DNA of 64,000 bases, from NCBI RefSeq assembly GCF_018294505.1, contig NC_057803.1:691820910-691884909 (forward strand), in the 5' to 3' direction. Position 1 is the stretch's first letter. Every line of letters starts with the position of its first letter. The stretch is from Triticum aestivum (Eukaryota; Streptophyta; Magnoliopsida; Poales; Poaceae). Made by a program: the position numbers and the translations under genes. The notes beneath the pieces are model-generated. The model had not been told where the DNA came from. It saw only the letters and a list, made by a program, of their open reading frames with translations, and did no database searches. Shown here piece after piece: positions 23,177 to 33,979 of the stretch.

Positions 23177-24930
23177 TTACGTAAAGATAGGACGACCCCT
23201 CCCTGTCCATCTTCACCCGGTGAACACCAGCGGTGTGTAGTTGGCCACATAAACTGCTAAGAGATCTTGTTTGAGACAGGCTCGCGTCATGCTTTATAGA
23301 GAAAGTATAAACAAAAGTACACGATAGAACCATACAAGGTGGTGAGGGAGCTCTCAAAAGCAGCAGATCCTGGGACAGATTACAACCAAAACACACACGA
23401 CTACGTTGCCGAAAGATCATCAGATAGGGCTGAACAATGTCAAGACACGCCCTAAGACATATAAGTTGCAAGACAATGCCCTCGGGAGGGGAACACGTCG
23501 CTGCTGTCGAGTCCGAGATGAACAATGGTCTTCACCTAAAACCCTGGCATGGAAATATCATCCTCAAGAGGAGCACCAAACCCGCAAGTGTTTCCTCTGC
23601 CAATGCCAAAGTGTGTAGCTTTCACTCTGCAGCTCTCCCGTGACAGCACGATGCACCCAAAACAACCAAGATGAGCAGAAGCCACCAGATCTGGGTCTGG
23701 GGGATTCCAATCCTCCCACAATGATGCCCGCCGGCCCGGGAGCCAAATATACAAATCACCATGCCGCTGCCAGCATCCATGTCCCTAGACGTCACCAACC
23801 ATACACGTCACGGCCACCCAACCATGGTAAGTGGAGTGAAAGGCTCCTCCTTCCGCTCCTAAACATGCATCAGTTATTGGGTCTAGGTCAGTGCCTCTAT
23901 GGTAGGAAGCGCTCACACCTGTCTTCCCAGCCGGTCCCGACGGACCATAGGGGATGCCACCCGATGACTGCCGACAGCCGCCGCCGAGCAAACTTGAATG
24001 CGCCATGCCCGTGGCCATGGGTGTCGATTTGTCCGACGACTCGGCAGCACGCGGACTGCTCAACTCGGACTGACGCCACCAACATGAAACATACAACAAT
24101 AGCACAACGCGAAGGAAACCGCCGATGATCAAGTTAGCTCTTTGTACCTACGCACCACCAGATGTCGCCCACCACCACGAACCAAATTTGTACCGCCCGC
24201 CAAAGACGCCAGCGATCTGAATCGCATCAGTGCCAAACGAGAGTAGACGTGCCACCCCATCACCATCCGGAGGACCCTGGATAACGCCGCCAGCGACCGC
24301 CACCCGAACTGAGTCCATCCTCACCTACACGGAGTAAAAGCACCAACCTGTCATGGGCCCAGATCTGGCCTGCCAGAGCACGGACCCTAGGTCAAAGCCA
24401 CCATCACCGACACTCCACTGCCGAACACCAGCCGCAACCACCCAAGCTGCTGGTGTCGCGTCATCGACCGGTGCAACCACCATGAGCCCATAGAATGAAA
24501 TCAGGGAAGAGCCGCCGCCACAGCTAAAGGCTCCATCATGACTGAGCCTAGCACCAAAAAGGCCCATGCTGAAGCTGCCACACCACGACACCGCCTCACG
24601 CTGCACACTGCAACCTTGCCTAAGGATCTGGGCCGCGCACAATCCAGCCAGCCGCAGACACATATGCTTGTCCATGCAATGGCAGGAAGCAGCACCAGCC
24701 GCGAACACATGCCAGCACCTCCAGCCACACGGGGCGCTGACCACGAACCCTCCATCTCCGTTGTGTGCCTCCACCGCCGAATCATGAATCCCGCGCCGCA
24801 TGATCCAAGCAGGGGAAAGAGAGCCAGCGTCGCTGCCAGCTGTGTCGGCAGGACGAAGCTAGCAATGTAGTCCAATGGGGTCACCTTTGTTGAGGCATGG
24901 GTTCATCTCTATGATTAGGCACTTATGACC
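23177..24930. repeat. GC-rich retroposon-like block
   Basis: GC-rich sequence rich in CCA/CCG codons with frames open on both strands and no recognised domain. On the minus strand the stretch 23180-23700 reads like the 3' UTR of a plant transcript (T-rich, with 'tttgttta' and 'ttatgtggcc'), which suggests a retroposed sequence in minus orientation. The origin is unknown. 24695-24885 is repeated downstream. Confidence 0.35.
24695..24885 (+). repeat. Direct repeat R1, about 190 bp
   Basis: Matches 25365-25555: both contain 'cacatgccagcac', 'ctccagcc/atccagcc', 'gtgcctccaccgccga', 'ggggaaagagagccagcg' and end near 'tccaatgg(g)gtc'. A Stowaway MITE lies between the copies. Confidence 0.7.
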
Positions 24931-24932
24931 TA

Positions 24933-25013
24933 CTCCCTCTGTAAACTAATATAAGAGCGTTTAGATAACTAAAATAGTAATCTAAACGCTTTTATATTAC
25001 TTTACGGAGGGAG
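24933..25013. mobile_element. Stowaway MITE (Thalos-like)
   Basis: 81-bp near-perfect hairpin. CTCCCTCTGTAAACTAATAT pairs with its reverse complement ending TTTACGGAGGGAG, and a 'gcgtttaga' arm pairs with 'tctaaacgc'. It is flanked by TA at 24931-24932 and 25014-25015. The sequence matches my memory of the Triticeae Thalos family. Confidence 0.85.
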
Positions 25014-25364
25014 TATAATTTATAAAGGAGTTTCTAAATTTTGTTGGTGTCAATTGACACAAGTGGCAATGAGCGAGCTATGTGCCGTGCAGCACATACT
25101 TTGTTTGGCGACACCTGTTGGAGGCGGTGAGGGGAGGAGAGATGGAGAGCGGGGGCGCCACCCTGCGGCTAGGGTTTGGCTCCCGGGCCGCCGTAGGGAG
25201 CGATACGAGAGATTGGGTGGGGAGTTTTTTCTGCTCTGCTAGGCTTCTGGTTGCATCATGGTACGGCAGAATTTCCACGGCTTAAGAGATGCAACTTCAT
25301 TCTTTCCACACATGTTGGGTGATGCAATACAACCAAGCGGCTCTGGTAAAGATCATACACGAGA

Positions 25365-25555
25365 CTGCACTCACATGCCAGCACATCCAGCCCCACGTAA
25401 TGCTGACCACGCACCCCCCCGTTGCCGCTTCGTGCCTCCACCGCCGAGTCGTGAATCCCGAGCCGCGTGATCCATGTAGGGGAAAGAGAGCCAGCGCCGC
25501 CGCCACCAGTGCCGGAAGGACGGAGCTAGGAATACGTCCAATGGTGTCTTTACTC
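25365..25555 (+). repeat. Direct repeat R2, about 190 bp
   Basis: Second copy of 24695-24885, with roughly ten to fifteen percent mismatches by eye. It shows that the GC-rich block was partly duplicated or is present as two insertions. Confidence 0.7.
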
Positions 25556-26399
25556 CGCGTGATCCATGTAGACTTCACTCCGACGCACAAACCATATGGA
25601 GCAACGCTCTCACTATGAAATTGCTACTAGGTGTCTTTACCGCTTTGTAAGATCAGAGTAAAAAAACATGACGCTTCCCTCATATTTCCTACGACGAGCT
25701 GGGAATAGCTATAACCGCATTTCGTATTTCATATTTTGTCGAAAGGGGTGTTTTATTACTTCAAAGATTTAAGCATTACAGCTTGTAAGAACACTCAACA
25801 CACCACACTGATATTTCATATGACAGCTAGGGAATGAGAGAGGATTTATGGCACGCAGGTCTCAAGGCACGCAGTTCCTCGGGCGTACTTTCATTTGTGG
25901 CTTCCGATTTTCAAATTTTTATATCTTTTGAACGAAAAATCTAAATTAAATTTTGTTTTCATATTCATATTTGTCGTAACGAGAGCTTTCAAATAAGATT
26001 CATTTTGTATACGTATTGATGAATTTTAAAAATGAACGCTAAGTTTCAACTCTTAAAAAGAATGACGCGCAAACAATAAAATTATGAATTTTTTTCTATG
26101 ACTGAGAACAAAATATTTTAAAATTTTATCTATGAAACTTGGTAAAAGCAAGTGAGAAAAATGAAAGTTTCAGATAAAACATCATAAGTTTCATTGAGTA
26201 AAACTTAAAACTTATTGTACCATCATGCGGGATCCAACTATTTGGCAAATTGGGAGGCAATCCAGCGGCAGGGCAGGTCTTGGTAGGTGCATGCCTCTGC
26301 ACCTGTGTGCCCCTGAGAGTTTCTGGCTAAGGAAACATGTATAGACAAGTTATAAGGAACACAACAAGCTGATGGGAAACATTCTATTTTTTTATTGCA
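25556..26399. other. Unassigned AT-rich DNA
   Basis: 25900-26220 has the 'tatcttttgaacgaaaaatctaaattaaa' style common in Triticeae DNA-transposon interiors. 'ggcacgcag' near 25850 and 'tgcacctgtgtgcc' near 26300 could be paired ends, but I could not define inverted termini. Confidence 0.35.
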
Positions 26400-26525
26400 C
26401 AATTTAGGGAAGCATGCTCTTTTTCTTGGGGATGGTCACCGTGTTTTGTTAGGACACCATGGAGATCTTCAATCGATCCCTGTAAACATTGTGACGAATT
26501 AATAAAAGCTTTGCGAGGTTGTCTC
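26400..26525 (+). mobile_element. Possible 5'-truncated LINE 3' end
   Basis: 'ctttttcttggggatggtca', 'cctgtaaacattgtgacgaa' and 'ttaataaaagctttgcgagg' followed by 'ttgtctcaa' resemble the 3' tail of plant LINEs just before poly(A). No coding part and no target duplication were identified. Confidence 0.35.
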
Positions 26526-27262
26526 AAGAAACTGTACAACTCATGTTACCACAGAAAAATGAATAATTCATGCAAGAAATATATGTTTGCTTTTCTATTT
26601 CCATTTTCTTAAGTATCAAAACAATTTTGAAGACTTTAAAAGTGTTCATAAATCTAGAAAATACGCAAATTTCAAGAAAATTGCATATTAAAAATATTTA
26701 TGTGAATTCAATTTTTTTTTGCAAATTCAAAACATCTTTGTGATCTAAAAGATATTCATGAATTTAGAAAATGTACACAATTAAAAAAAGGTCCATGAAT
26801 TAAAAAATATGAATTACTTTGAAAAAATTCTCGGTTCAGAAAATTCATTTACTTTTTTATTACTTTTTATTCTATGAAATTCAAAAATTATAAAAAATAT
26901 AAATGAAAAATGAAATTAAATAACCGACAGAAGGACACACACAGAAAAACTGCCATGGATTCTAGAACCTTCCCAAAAAGTCCACTTGGGTTGCCCCAAT
27001 ATATGATACGCATTTGCTGCCCATCTCAGGACCTCCCCTTTAGCTCGCTCACATGCATCCATCATCGGGGGCAACAAGCGCTCACACCCCACTCATATGA
27101 GTTGGCCCATTAATTGCTAGGCACGCTCTCACTTGCCCGCTCGCTCACTGGGCTATTTGTTCGGCCTGATTATATTTGACACATTTGTACATAGCGGACA
27201 TACTACACGACTGGGAACTTCTACTCCTAGAAGGTTGAAAGATCCAGACTTGTTTTTCCGTG
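26526..27262. other. Unassigned AT-rich and intergenic DNA
   Basis: 26560-26900 is a 'ttcaaaa/aattcatgaa' AT-rich tract. 26930-27260 is mixed sequence with no recognisable feature. It ends at the left edge of block A. Confidence 0.4.
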
Positions 27263-28142
27263 TCTTTTGTTTAATTTTTTTCTTTGCAGGTTTATTTCAG
27301 GATTACCTTTTCCTTTTATGGTATCTTCACGATATTAATATATTTTTCTTTTACGTTTTCTTTATATTTCTTTTTATTTTCTTGAAAACCATTAGAAAAT
27401 GTTCAAAAATTGTTTAGCATTTCCTGAACATCTTTAAAAATTATACAAAATGCAAAGTTTTATCAGGTTTTTAATAGTTTCGGAAAACACGAACTTCTTT
27501 AAAAATTGGTGATATATTTTCAGAATTGTGGCAGTCTTTCAAATTTCCGAAAAATATGAAAGTTTTAAAAAAATTGCAATTTTTTAAAAAATGATTGTGT
27601 TTCTCAAATATGTTCAAACAAAATTGAAAAATGTTTCCTTTTTAAAAATTGTCCATGGTTTTCAGAAAATATTCACAAATATCAAATATTCATGTTTTCG
27701 AAAATATTCTGAAAATGGAACACAATTAGATAGTAAAATTTTTTACTTTTCCCAACCAAGCGTTTGAATTTTTTTAACAAATGATAAAAATGTCAAAATA
27801 ATTTTTCATGTTTCAAAATATTTTAAAAAATATTTTTTTTCAAAAACCCAAAGGAAAAAAAATAATACTACAGAAACCATCTTCTACACTAATTCAAACC
27901 GCTACAATAATCATTTTGCTAAAGGACCTCTTTTTCAGAATTTTTTTTTGCTACAGTACTTTTTTTGGGAGAGAGAGAATTTTGCTACAGGACCTGGGTC
28001 GCTGGAGGCTTCATGGGTCGAACTATTGCGCATATGTGGGCCTCGAACTATCATGCGCCACCACAAATACGTGACATCAGGCTATAGCGAGCGAGAGAAT
28101 CTCGCATCGAGCGATCACCATGTGGAATGCGTAGTCTCTCAC

Positions 28143-28268
28143 GGTCAGTTGCTATACTCGTGGATACGATCCGGGGCCCCCAACTACTGTGCATGGTTGC
28201 TATCAGGTCAGTTGCTATACTCGTGGATACGATCCGGGGCCCCCAACTACTGTGCATGGTTGCAATGG
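28143..28268 (+). repeat. 63-bp tandem duplication present only in block A copy 1
   Basis: GGTCAGTTGCTATACTCGTG at 28143 recurs at 28206, and the units are nearly identical. The partner block (about 49277-49335) has a single unit, so this duplication is younger than the A/A' split. Confidence 0.85.
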
Positions 28269-28493
28269 GATATCTACTCGCGCATAAGGGTCTCCAACTA
28301 TGGCGTACAACTGCCAAATACGTGGCCTAGATCGATCGTGTTCAGTAGTGCGAAGTCTTGCACAAGATGTTTTTAGATCAAACAGTAAGGTGATATCGTG
28401 TAGTTGTACTAAGTACTTTTGGTTTGTCTACTGAAGGATTCATATGGTTTACAACATTTACTTCATGACCACACTTGTTTTTGTCTCCTAGGC

Positions 28494-29630
28494 GGGCTCA
28501 GTTTGCAGTTTGCACAGTCCTCGCCAATGACCATTCTGAAGAAGCTTATGGCCTACTTTAGATCCTGGACATAAATAAACTTCCGGTTCGTGTATTTTCT
28601 ACCTGTTCTAGCAACTATTGTGCGTAATCTAAACTGCTACGCCTGATTATGTTCTGTGGGGCTGCCCTCAGTTTGCAGGTATCCTGTTAGATAAAAACAA
28701 CCTTTCCAGCCCTCTTCATCTGACATTGATTTACAAACAAGACATTTATGGAGAAGTTGGAAAATATTTTAGTAATAACTTTGGACCAGTGATGCTTAAT
28801 CGCAATGATCATTCTTTCATCGAGTTCTTGAAAAACACATAAAGATGGTTAGTTTTCTCCATAATATCTTAACATAGTTCCTCACCAATTTTTCATAAAT
28901 TATTTGCTTAAGTTATTGTACTTATCCATGTCTAATATAAATTTGCAATATGCCCATTAAACTAAAACATCATTGATGCATTACCGCTGATGCTATTAGA
29001 GTCGGGCACTCGGCAACTTCAGTTCACTAAACTTCAGCAGTAGCTCTGATAGTGCTGAACCATATATATTTCTTTGAACTGCGTTCCTCGTGCATTTTTC
29101 CTGAAATGGTTTGACACAATTTTACCCTCCTGTTCAAATTAACTAGGTGATGGGGACAGACCTCCAGAGCAAAAGCATTCAGTTTCAGGAACATCACAAG
29201 ATGCTAAAAAGTCCAATGAAAACAATTTGGTCATAAAACAAGTAATAATTGACTTTTAAAAACTGATCTCGGCAGCTAAAAGTTTCTTGAAATATCACAA
29301 AGGTAACTTACCTGATAGCCAGGATATATTTTTAAGGGGTAAGGTTATTTTTTGGATTGCTTGATGTAGGAATACAAGGAACAAAGGAGCAACACTTGGA
29401 GAAGAAGGTGGCCAAAAATCTAGAAACATCTACCTGTAATTTTAGAAATGGAACATCCACCTGTAATTGCTAACATAGTTGCAAGATTTAAGCATATTAA
29501 GCAAGAACTTAGTAGATCAAGATAAGTACAAGGAGATCTCCCTTGCATCTTATGCAGTGTGGCAGATTTGGAAAGAAATACAAAGAGATGGATCCGGAAG
29601 AGTTGGTCTATGAAGTTATTTAGAATGTTA
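28494..29630 (+). pseudogene. Captured gene fragment in block A
   Basis: Exon-like pieces are separated by intron-like DNA. 28495-28600 reads 'RAQFAVCTVLANDHSEEAYG' before an in-frame TAG. 28679-28847 (AG before, GT after) reads '..LLDKNNLSSPLHLTLIYKQ' and 'GEVGKYFSNNFGPVMLN'. 29147-29241 (AG|GT bounded, 95 bp) reads 'DGDRPPEQKHSVSGTSQ'. Around 29570-29640 is 'KKYKEMDPEELVYEVI' before a TAG. I do not recognise the parent gene. The first piece has a stop in both block copies, so the fragment was already broken before duplication. Confidence 0.5.
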
Positions 29631-29656
29631 ACCTTCCTTTGGAGGCATTTGGCATT

Positions 29657-30472
29657 GGGGAACTGATCTGCGCTGGTGCGCCGACTGAACAATTTGGCCG
29701 GTCGTACCGTGGACGCACGATACGTTCCATAATAGCCGCACAATTGCTTCTTCCCCCAATTGCTTCGCTGGTAAAAAAAATAAGTCATGCCGTCTGTTCA
29801 TCCCCACTGCCCCGTGATCTCCCATACGCCAGCCAGCTCGACGGCCGTCCTCGTCGCAGCCGTCCGCCCACGTCCCGCCGGCCACCGTCCTCGTCGCAGC
29901 CGTCCGCCCTCATCCCCGCCGGCCACCATCCTAGTGACCAACCCCAACCACCGCCGGCCGTCCTTGTTGCTTTGCCATGTGCAACAGCCGCACCCCACGG
30001 TTGAAGCTCTTGTTGAGACCGTTGTAGCTCCAGTTGCGACGACTGAAGCTCGCCGGCATGCTCGCCGTCGCTCATCGGTGTGCAGCTTGGAACAAAAAAT
30101 CGAGCACCGGGGGAGATGCCCAGTGCTACAACCAACGAGCAAAAAAGCTACAACTAGCGATAGGAAAAGCTTCAACCGGCTACGAAAAAAGCTTCAACCA
30201 GTATACGACTGGAGATATGGATGACCAAGAAAAGTTACAACCGGTGACAGAAAAAGCTTCATCTAGCGATGAAAAAAGCTTCATCCGACTATAAAAAAAG
30301 TTTCAACCGTGGAAACGAAGCCATGGACGAAAAACGAAAAGTTGCAACCGACAGTTATAAAAGTTACAACCGCATTGAAAAAAGCTTCAAACTTCTTATC
30401 TCAGCCGCGACCCGCGGGATGACAATGATGCCGTTTTGCTGCAATCGTAGTAGATTTTTGCTACCACGTGAG
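29657..30472. mobile_element. Insertion X between A and B, 9-bp direct repeats
   Basis: 816 bp flanked by identical TTTGGCATT at 29648-29656 and 30473-30481. The interior starts GC-rich and then has degenerate repeats of 'aaaaaagcttcaaccgg'. Clear terminal inverted repeats were not found, so a Mutator-like insertion is plausible but unproven. The other copy has unrelated sequence (50726-51599) at this place. Confidence 0.45.
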
Positions 30473-30655
30473 TTTGGCATTCATTAGGATGCGGTCTTAA
30501 GGTGCACAAGCATTTGCATTTGCATTTGTCCTAGAATAACAAGCCGGTAGATTATTGCTTTTATAGATTGTCATTCTCTGTGGCAACTTCTAGTATGTAT
30601 GAAATGGTGGTGTGATATTTAGATATCCAATACACAACTTTGATATGACACTTGC
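30473..30655 (+). repeat. Block B, copy 1 (direct repeat of 51600-51776)
   Basis: 'ggatgcggtcttaaggtgca', 'caagccggtagattattgct' and 'agtatgtatgaaatggtggt' are shared with 51600-51776. One extra 'gcattt' unit is present here. Confidence 0.85.
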
Positions 30656-30687
30656 CCTTTTTTTTCTTTAATTTACATCCCATCGAG

Positions 30688-31707
30688 ATGACAGGCGCGA
30701 CTCGGGAGGCACCCGCAGCTACCGCCACGACAAGGCCATCGGCTTCCGTCAAATTGGGTGGAAGGCAGATCGGCGGCAGGTTTTGGGTTCTCGCGGGGCC
30801 GGATGAGGAGGATGACGATGATGACGATCTCGCCGGCGACTCGCCGGAGGAATACTCGCCGACGCCATCAGATTTGATCTGCGAGGCATTCAACCCAGGG
30901 TATTTGGAGGAGGAGGTGGCTTCGACCGTTGAAGGGTTCTTACCGTTAGACGATCCGGCACGACAAGGACTTCACCCCAACGAGAAAGTGGAGGTGGTGC
31001 GCCGGATCATTCACCGGAGGACGGCGGCGGCGTCTGCGTGTCGGCCATGGAAAGGCCCTTTACCGAAGGTATTGCATCAAACCCAATACATTGTCAGACT
31101 TTTTCAATTCGGATTCATGGACTCGCGTAGTTAGTAAGAAGAAGAAGAGGAAGGGTAGGATGAACGCGCCGCCGCCGGCGCCGGTGATCGCCGACGTGGC
31201 TGAGATCCGGGCGGCTAGGGCGTCTCGTTTGAATACGCTCTTGGGCCAAGATGGGCCGGTGTTTGATCAGGCTACAACTGGGTATGTGGCCCAGCTTGGG
31301 GAGGCACAGGAGGGGTCGGTTGTGACTGTGATTTCTAGGTATGAGGCCCAGGTAATGAGCGAGCCGACTCATGTTTCTCTCGTCGTGTGCGCCTCGATGG
31401 GTCTACGTGATTCGCCACTACCGCCGACTAGGGTTTCTCGTTCGTCTACTCCTGGCTTCCCTACGTGTGGGAGCGGTCGAGCCGCACGCATTCCTCCTCT
31501 GACCATGGCGGGGGGCGCGTGGTGCTGGCCTAACTGGTCTGAAGCGTTTGGATACTGTGGGTGCTGCACCGACCGGGAGAGGTGTGGCCCCGCCTACGGG
31601 CCAGCGACCTCCGGTGCCAGCTGGTTCGGTCGGCTGGGGTGCGGTGATTCCACCAGGCCAGCGCCCTTCGGGGGCTGCGGGGATGGTGCCGGCTAGGCGG
31701 GGCAGGT
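30688..31707 (+). pseudogene. ORF1-like zinc-knuckle protein, N-terminal part, split by an LTR element
   Basis: ATG 30688 opens a frame with 'GGRFWVLAGPDEEDDDDDDL', 'YSPTPSDLICEAF' and 'FLPLDDPARQGLHPNEKVEV', a Triticeae retroelement-type N terminus. A frameshift near 31090 moves to 'SDFFNSDSWTRVVSKKKKRK', and another near 31540 moves to a Pro/Gly-rich segment ending 'AAGMVPARRGR' at the insertion point. The remainder continues in the same phase at 47197. The function, by analogy to LINE ORF1, would be RNA binding. No reverse transcriptase follows, so it is a fragment. Confidence 0.7.
31703..31707 (+). repeat. LTR element target-site duplication, left copy
   Basis: CAGGT, identical to 47192-47196. 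Confidence 0.9.
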
Positions 31708-33340
31708 TGATACATCTCCAACGTATCTATAATTTTTGATTGCTCCATGCTACTTTATCTACTATTTTAGGCAATATTGGGCTTTATTATCCACTTTTAT
31801 ATTATTTTTGGGACTAACCTATTAACCGGAGGCCCAGGCCAGATTTGCTGTTTTATGCCTATTTCAGTGTTTCGAGGAAAAGGAATATCAGACGGAGTCA
31901 AAACGGAACGAAATCAACTGGAGAAGTTAATTTTGGAAGGAAACCAACCTGATGGGCTTGGAGTGCATGCCAGGGGAGTCCCGGGCTGCCCACGAGGGTG
32001 GAGGGCGCCCCCTTGGGCGCGCCCCCTACCTCGTGAGCAACCCGGAGGTCCACCGACGTACCCCCTGCACCCATATATACCTACGTGCCCTAAAACTTCC
32101 AGAACAGAAGATAGATCGGGAGTTCCGCTGCCGCAAGCCTCTGTAGCCACCAAAAACCAATCGGGACCCTATTCCGGCACCCTGCCGGAGGGGATCCCAT
32201 CACCGGAGGCCATCTTCATCATCCCGGCGCTATCCATGACGAGGAGGGGGTAGTTCACCCTCGGGGCTGAGGGTATGTACCAGTAGCTATGTGTTTGATC
32301 TCTCTCTCTCTCTCTCTCTCGTGTTCTTTCTCGTGTTCCTCTATGGCACGATCTTGATGTATCCCGAGCTTTGCTATTGTAGTTGAGTCTTATGATGTTT
32401 CTCCCCCTCTACTCTCTTGTGATGAATTGAGTTTCCTCTTTGAAGTTATCTTATCGGATTGAGTCTTTTATGAACACTTGATGTATGTCTTGCGTGGGAT
32501 AATCGTGGTGACAATAGGTTATTCTATTGATCCACTTGATGTATGTTTTGGTGATCAACTTGCGGATTTCGTGACACTTGGGAACCTATGCATAGGCGTT
32601 GGCACACGTTGACTCTCCGGTAGTAGCTTTGGGGCACTCTTTGAAGTACTTTTATGTTGGTTGGATGAATCTGAGATTGTGTGATGCATATCGTATAATC
32701 ATGCCCACGGATACTTGAGGTGACAATGGAGTATCTAGGTGACATTAGGGTTTTGGTTGATTTGTGTCTTAAGGTGTTATTCCAGTACGAACTCTTTTAT
32801 AGATCGATCCAAACGAATAGCTTTGTGGTGGTTTCATACCCGACCATAATCTCTACGTTTGTTCTCCGCTATTAGTGCATTTGGAGTGACTCTTTGTTGC
32901 ATGTTGAGGGCTTGTCATATGTTCTATCTATGTTATTATTGTTGAGAGAACTTACACTAGTGAAAGTATGAACCCTAGGCCTTGTTTCCTATCATTGCAA
33001 TACCGTTTACCCTCACTTTTACCGCTCGTTACCTTGCTGTTTTTATTATTTCAGATTACAAAACCCATATCTACTATCTATTTTGCACTTGTATCTCCAT
33101 CTCTTCGCCGAACTAGTGCACCTATACAATTTACCATTGTATTGGGTGTGTTGGGGACACAAGAGACTTTTTGTTATTTGGTTGCAGGGTTGTTTGAGAG
33201 AGACCATCTTCATCCTACGCCTCCTACGGATTGATAAACCTTAGGTCATCCACTTGAGGGAAATTTGCTACTGTCCTACAAACTTGTGCACTTGCAGGCC
33301 CAACAACGTCTACAAGAAGAAGGTTGTGTAGTAGACATCA
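31708..33340 (+). repeat. Left LTR
   Basis: 1633 bp, TGATACATCT...GTAGACATCA. It is collinear with 45531-47191. The length difference is mainly a (TC)n of 22 bp here against about 42 bp there. TGATACATCT against TGATACGTCT in the right LTR is a CG-to-CA change typical of methylated DNA. Confidence 0.93.
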
Positions 33341-33350
33341 AGCTCTTTTC

Positions 33351-33368
33351 TGGCGCCGTTGTCGGGGA
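33351..33368 (+). promoter_or_regulatory. Primer-binding site, tRNA-Asp
   Basis: TGGCGCCGTTGTCGGGGA, ten bases after the LTR end. It matches the complement of the plant tRNA-Asp 3' end (TGGCGCCGTTGCCGGGGA) with one mismatch. First-strand synthesis would start here. Confidence 0.85.
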
Positions 33369-33466
33369 GGCTAGGTAAGTGAAGGTATATCTTTAGATCT
33401 TGCAATTGAATCTTTTTGTTTCTTGTTTTAGCACTAGTTTAGTTTATAAAAGAAAAATACAAAAAA

Positions 33467-33979
33467 ATGGAGTTGAGTTTGTCTCATATGCTTCACCTTT
33501 TTAATATCTTTCGTGAGTATGATGGAAAGGATAATTGTGCTCAAGTGCTAGAAGAAGAAATCTTTAAAATGTTTGGCACTAAATTTTTGAATGATGAACA
33601 TGATTGCAATGTTGTTAGTATGAATTCCTTGAATATCCATGATGCTAATGATATGCAAAGCCACAAGCTTGGGGAGGCTATGTTTGATGGAGATGATATT
33701 TTTTGTCCCCCAAGCTTTGATGATCAAATTTACTATGATGAAAGCATGCCTCCTATTTATGATGATTATTGTGATGATACGTATGCTATAAAGAAGAAGT
33801 TTGCTTATGTGGAGAGTAGAAAATTTTCTATGCTTGTAGATCATGAAAAGAATGCTTTAGGTGCTGGTTATATTGTTGAATTCATTCATGATGCTACTGA
33901 AAATTATTATGAGGGAGGAACATATGCTTGTGGAATTGCAATAATGTCAAGTTTCCTCTCTATGTGCTTAAAGTCTTGA
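33467..33979 (+). CDS. Uncharacterised acidic ORF of the LTR element
   Basis: 170 codons, ATG 33467 to TGA 33979, about 100 bp after the primer site, where gag normally lies. The protein is acidic and Asp/Tyr-rich in the middle ('FDDQIYYDESMPPIYDDY'). It has a segment 'GYIVEFIHDATENYYEGG' and no zinc knuckle, protease or polymerase motif. A further related frame continues in pieces to about 34135. I recall similar frames in other copies of this family, so it may be an element-specific protein or an eroded gag. Function is unknown. Confidence 0.5.
   Translation: MELSLSHMLHLFNIFREYDGKDNCAQVLEEEIFKMFGTKFLNDEHDCNVVSMNSLNIHDANDMQSHKLGEAMFDGDDIFCPPSFDDQIYYDESMPPIYDDYCDDTYAIKKKFAYVESRKFSMLVDHEKNALGAGYIVEFIHDATENYYEGGTYACGIAIMSSFLSMCLKS

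Larger units (their letters stand above)
27263..29656 (+). repeat. Block A, copy 1 (direct repeat of 48454-50725)
   Basis: Collinear with 48454-50725 from TCTTTTGTTTAAT to TTGGAGGCATTTGGCATT, roughly 93-95% alike by eye. It begins with an AT-rich 'ttcaaaaattg' tract, then a 'ctacaggacctgggtcgct' zone, then exon-like pieces of a gene. It lies 21.2 kb from its partner, in the same orientation. Confidence 0.85.

Noticed and set aside
24325..24801. 158-codon minus-strand frame
   Set aside because: Cys/Gly/Ala-rich shadow of the GC-rich block; its related direct-repeat copy does not keep the frame.
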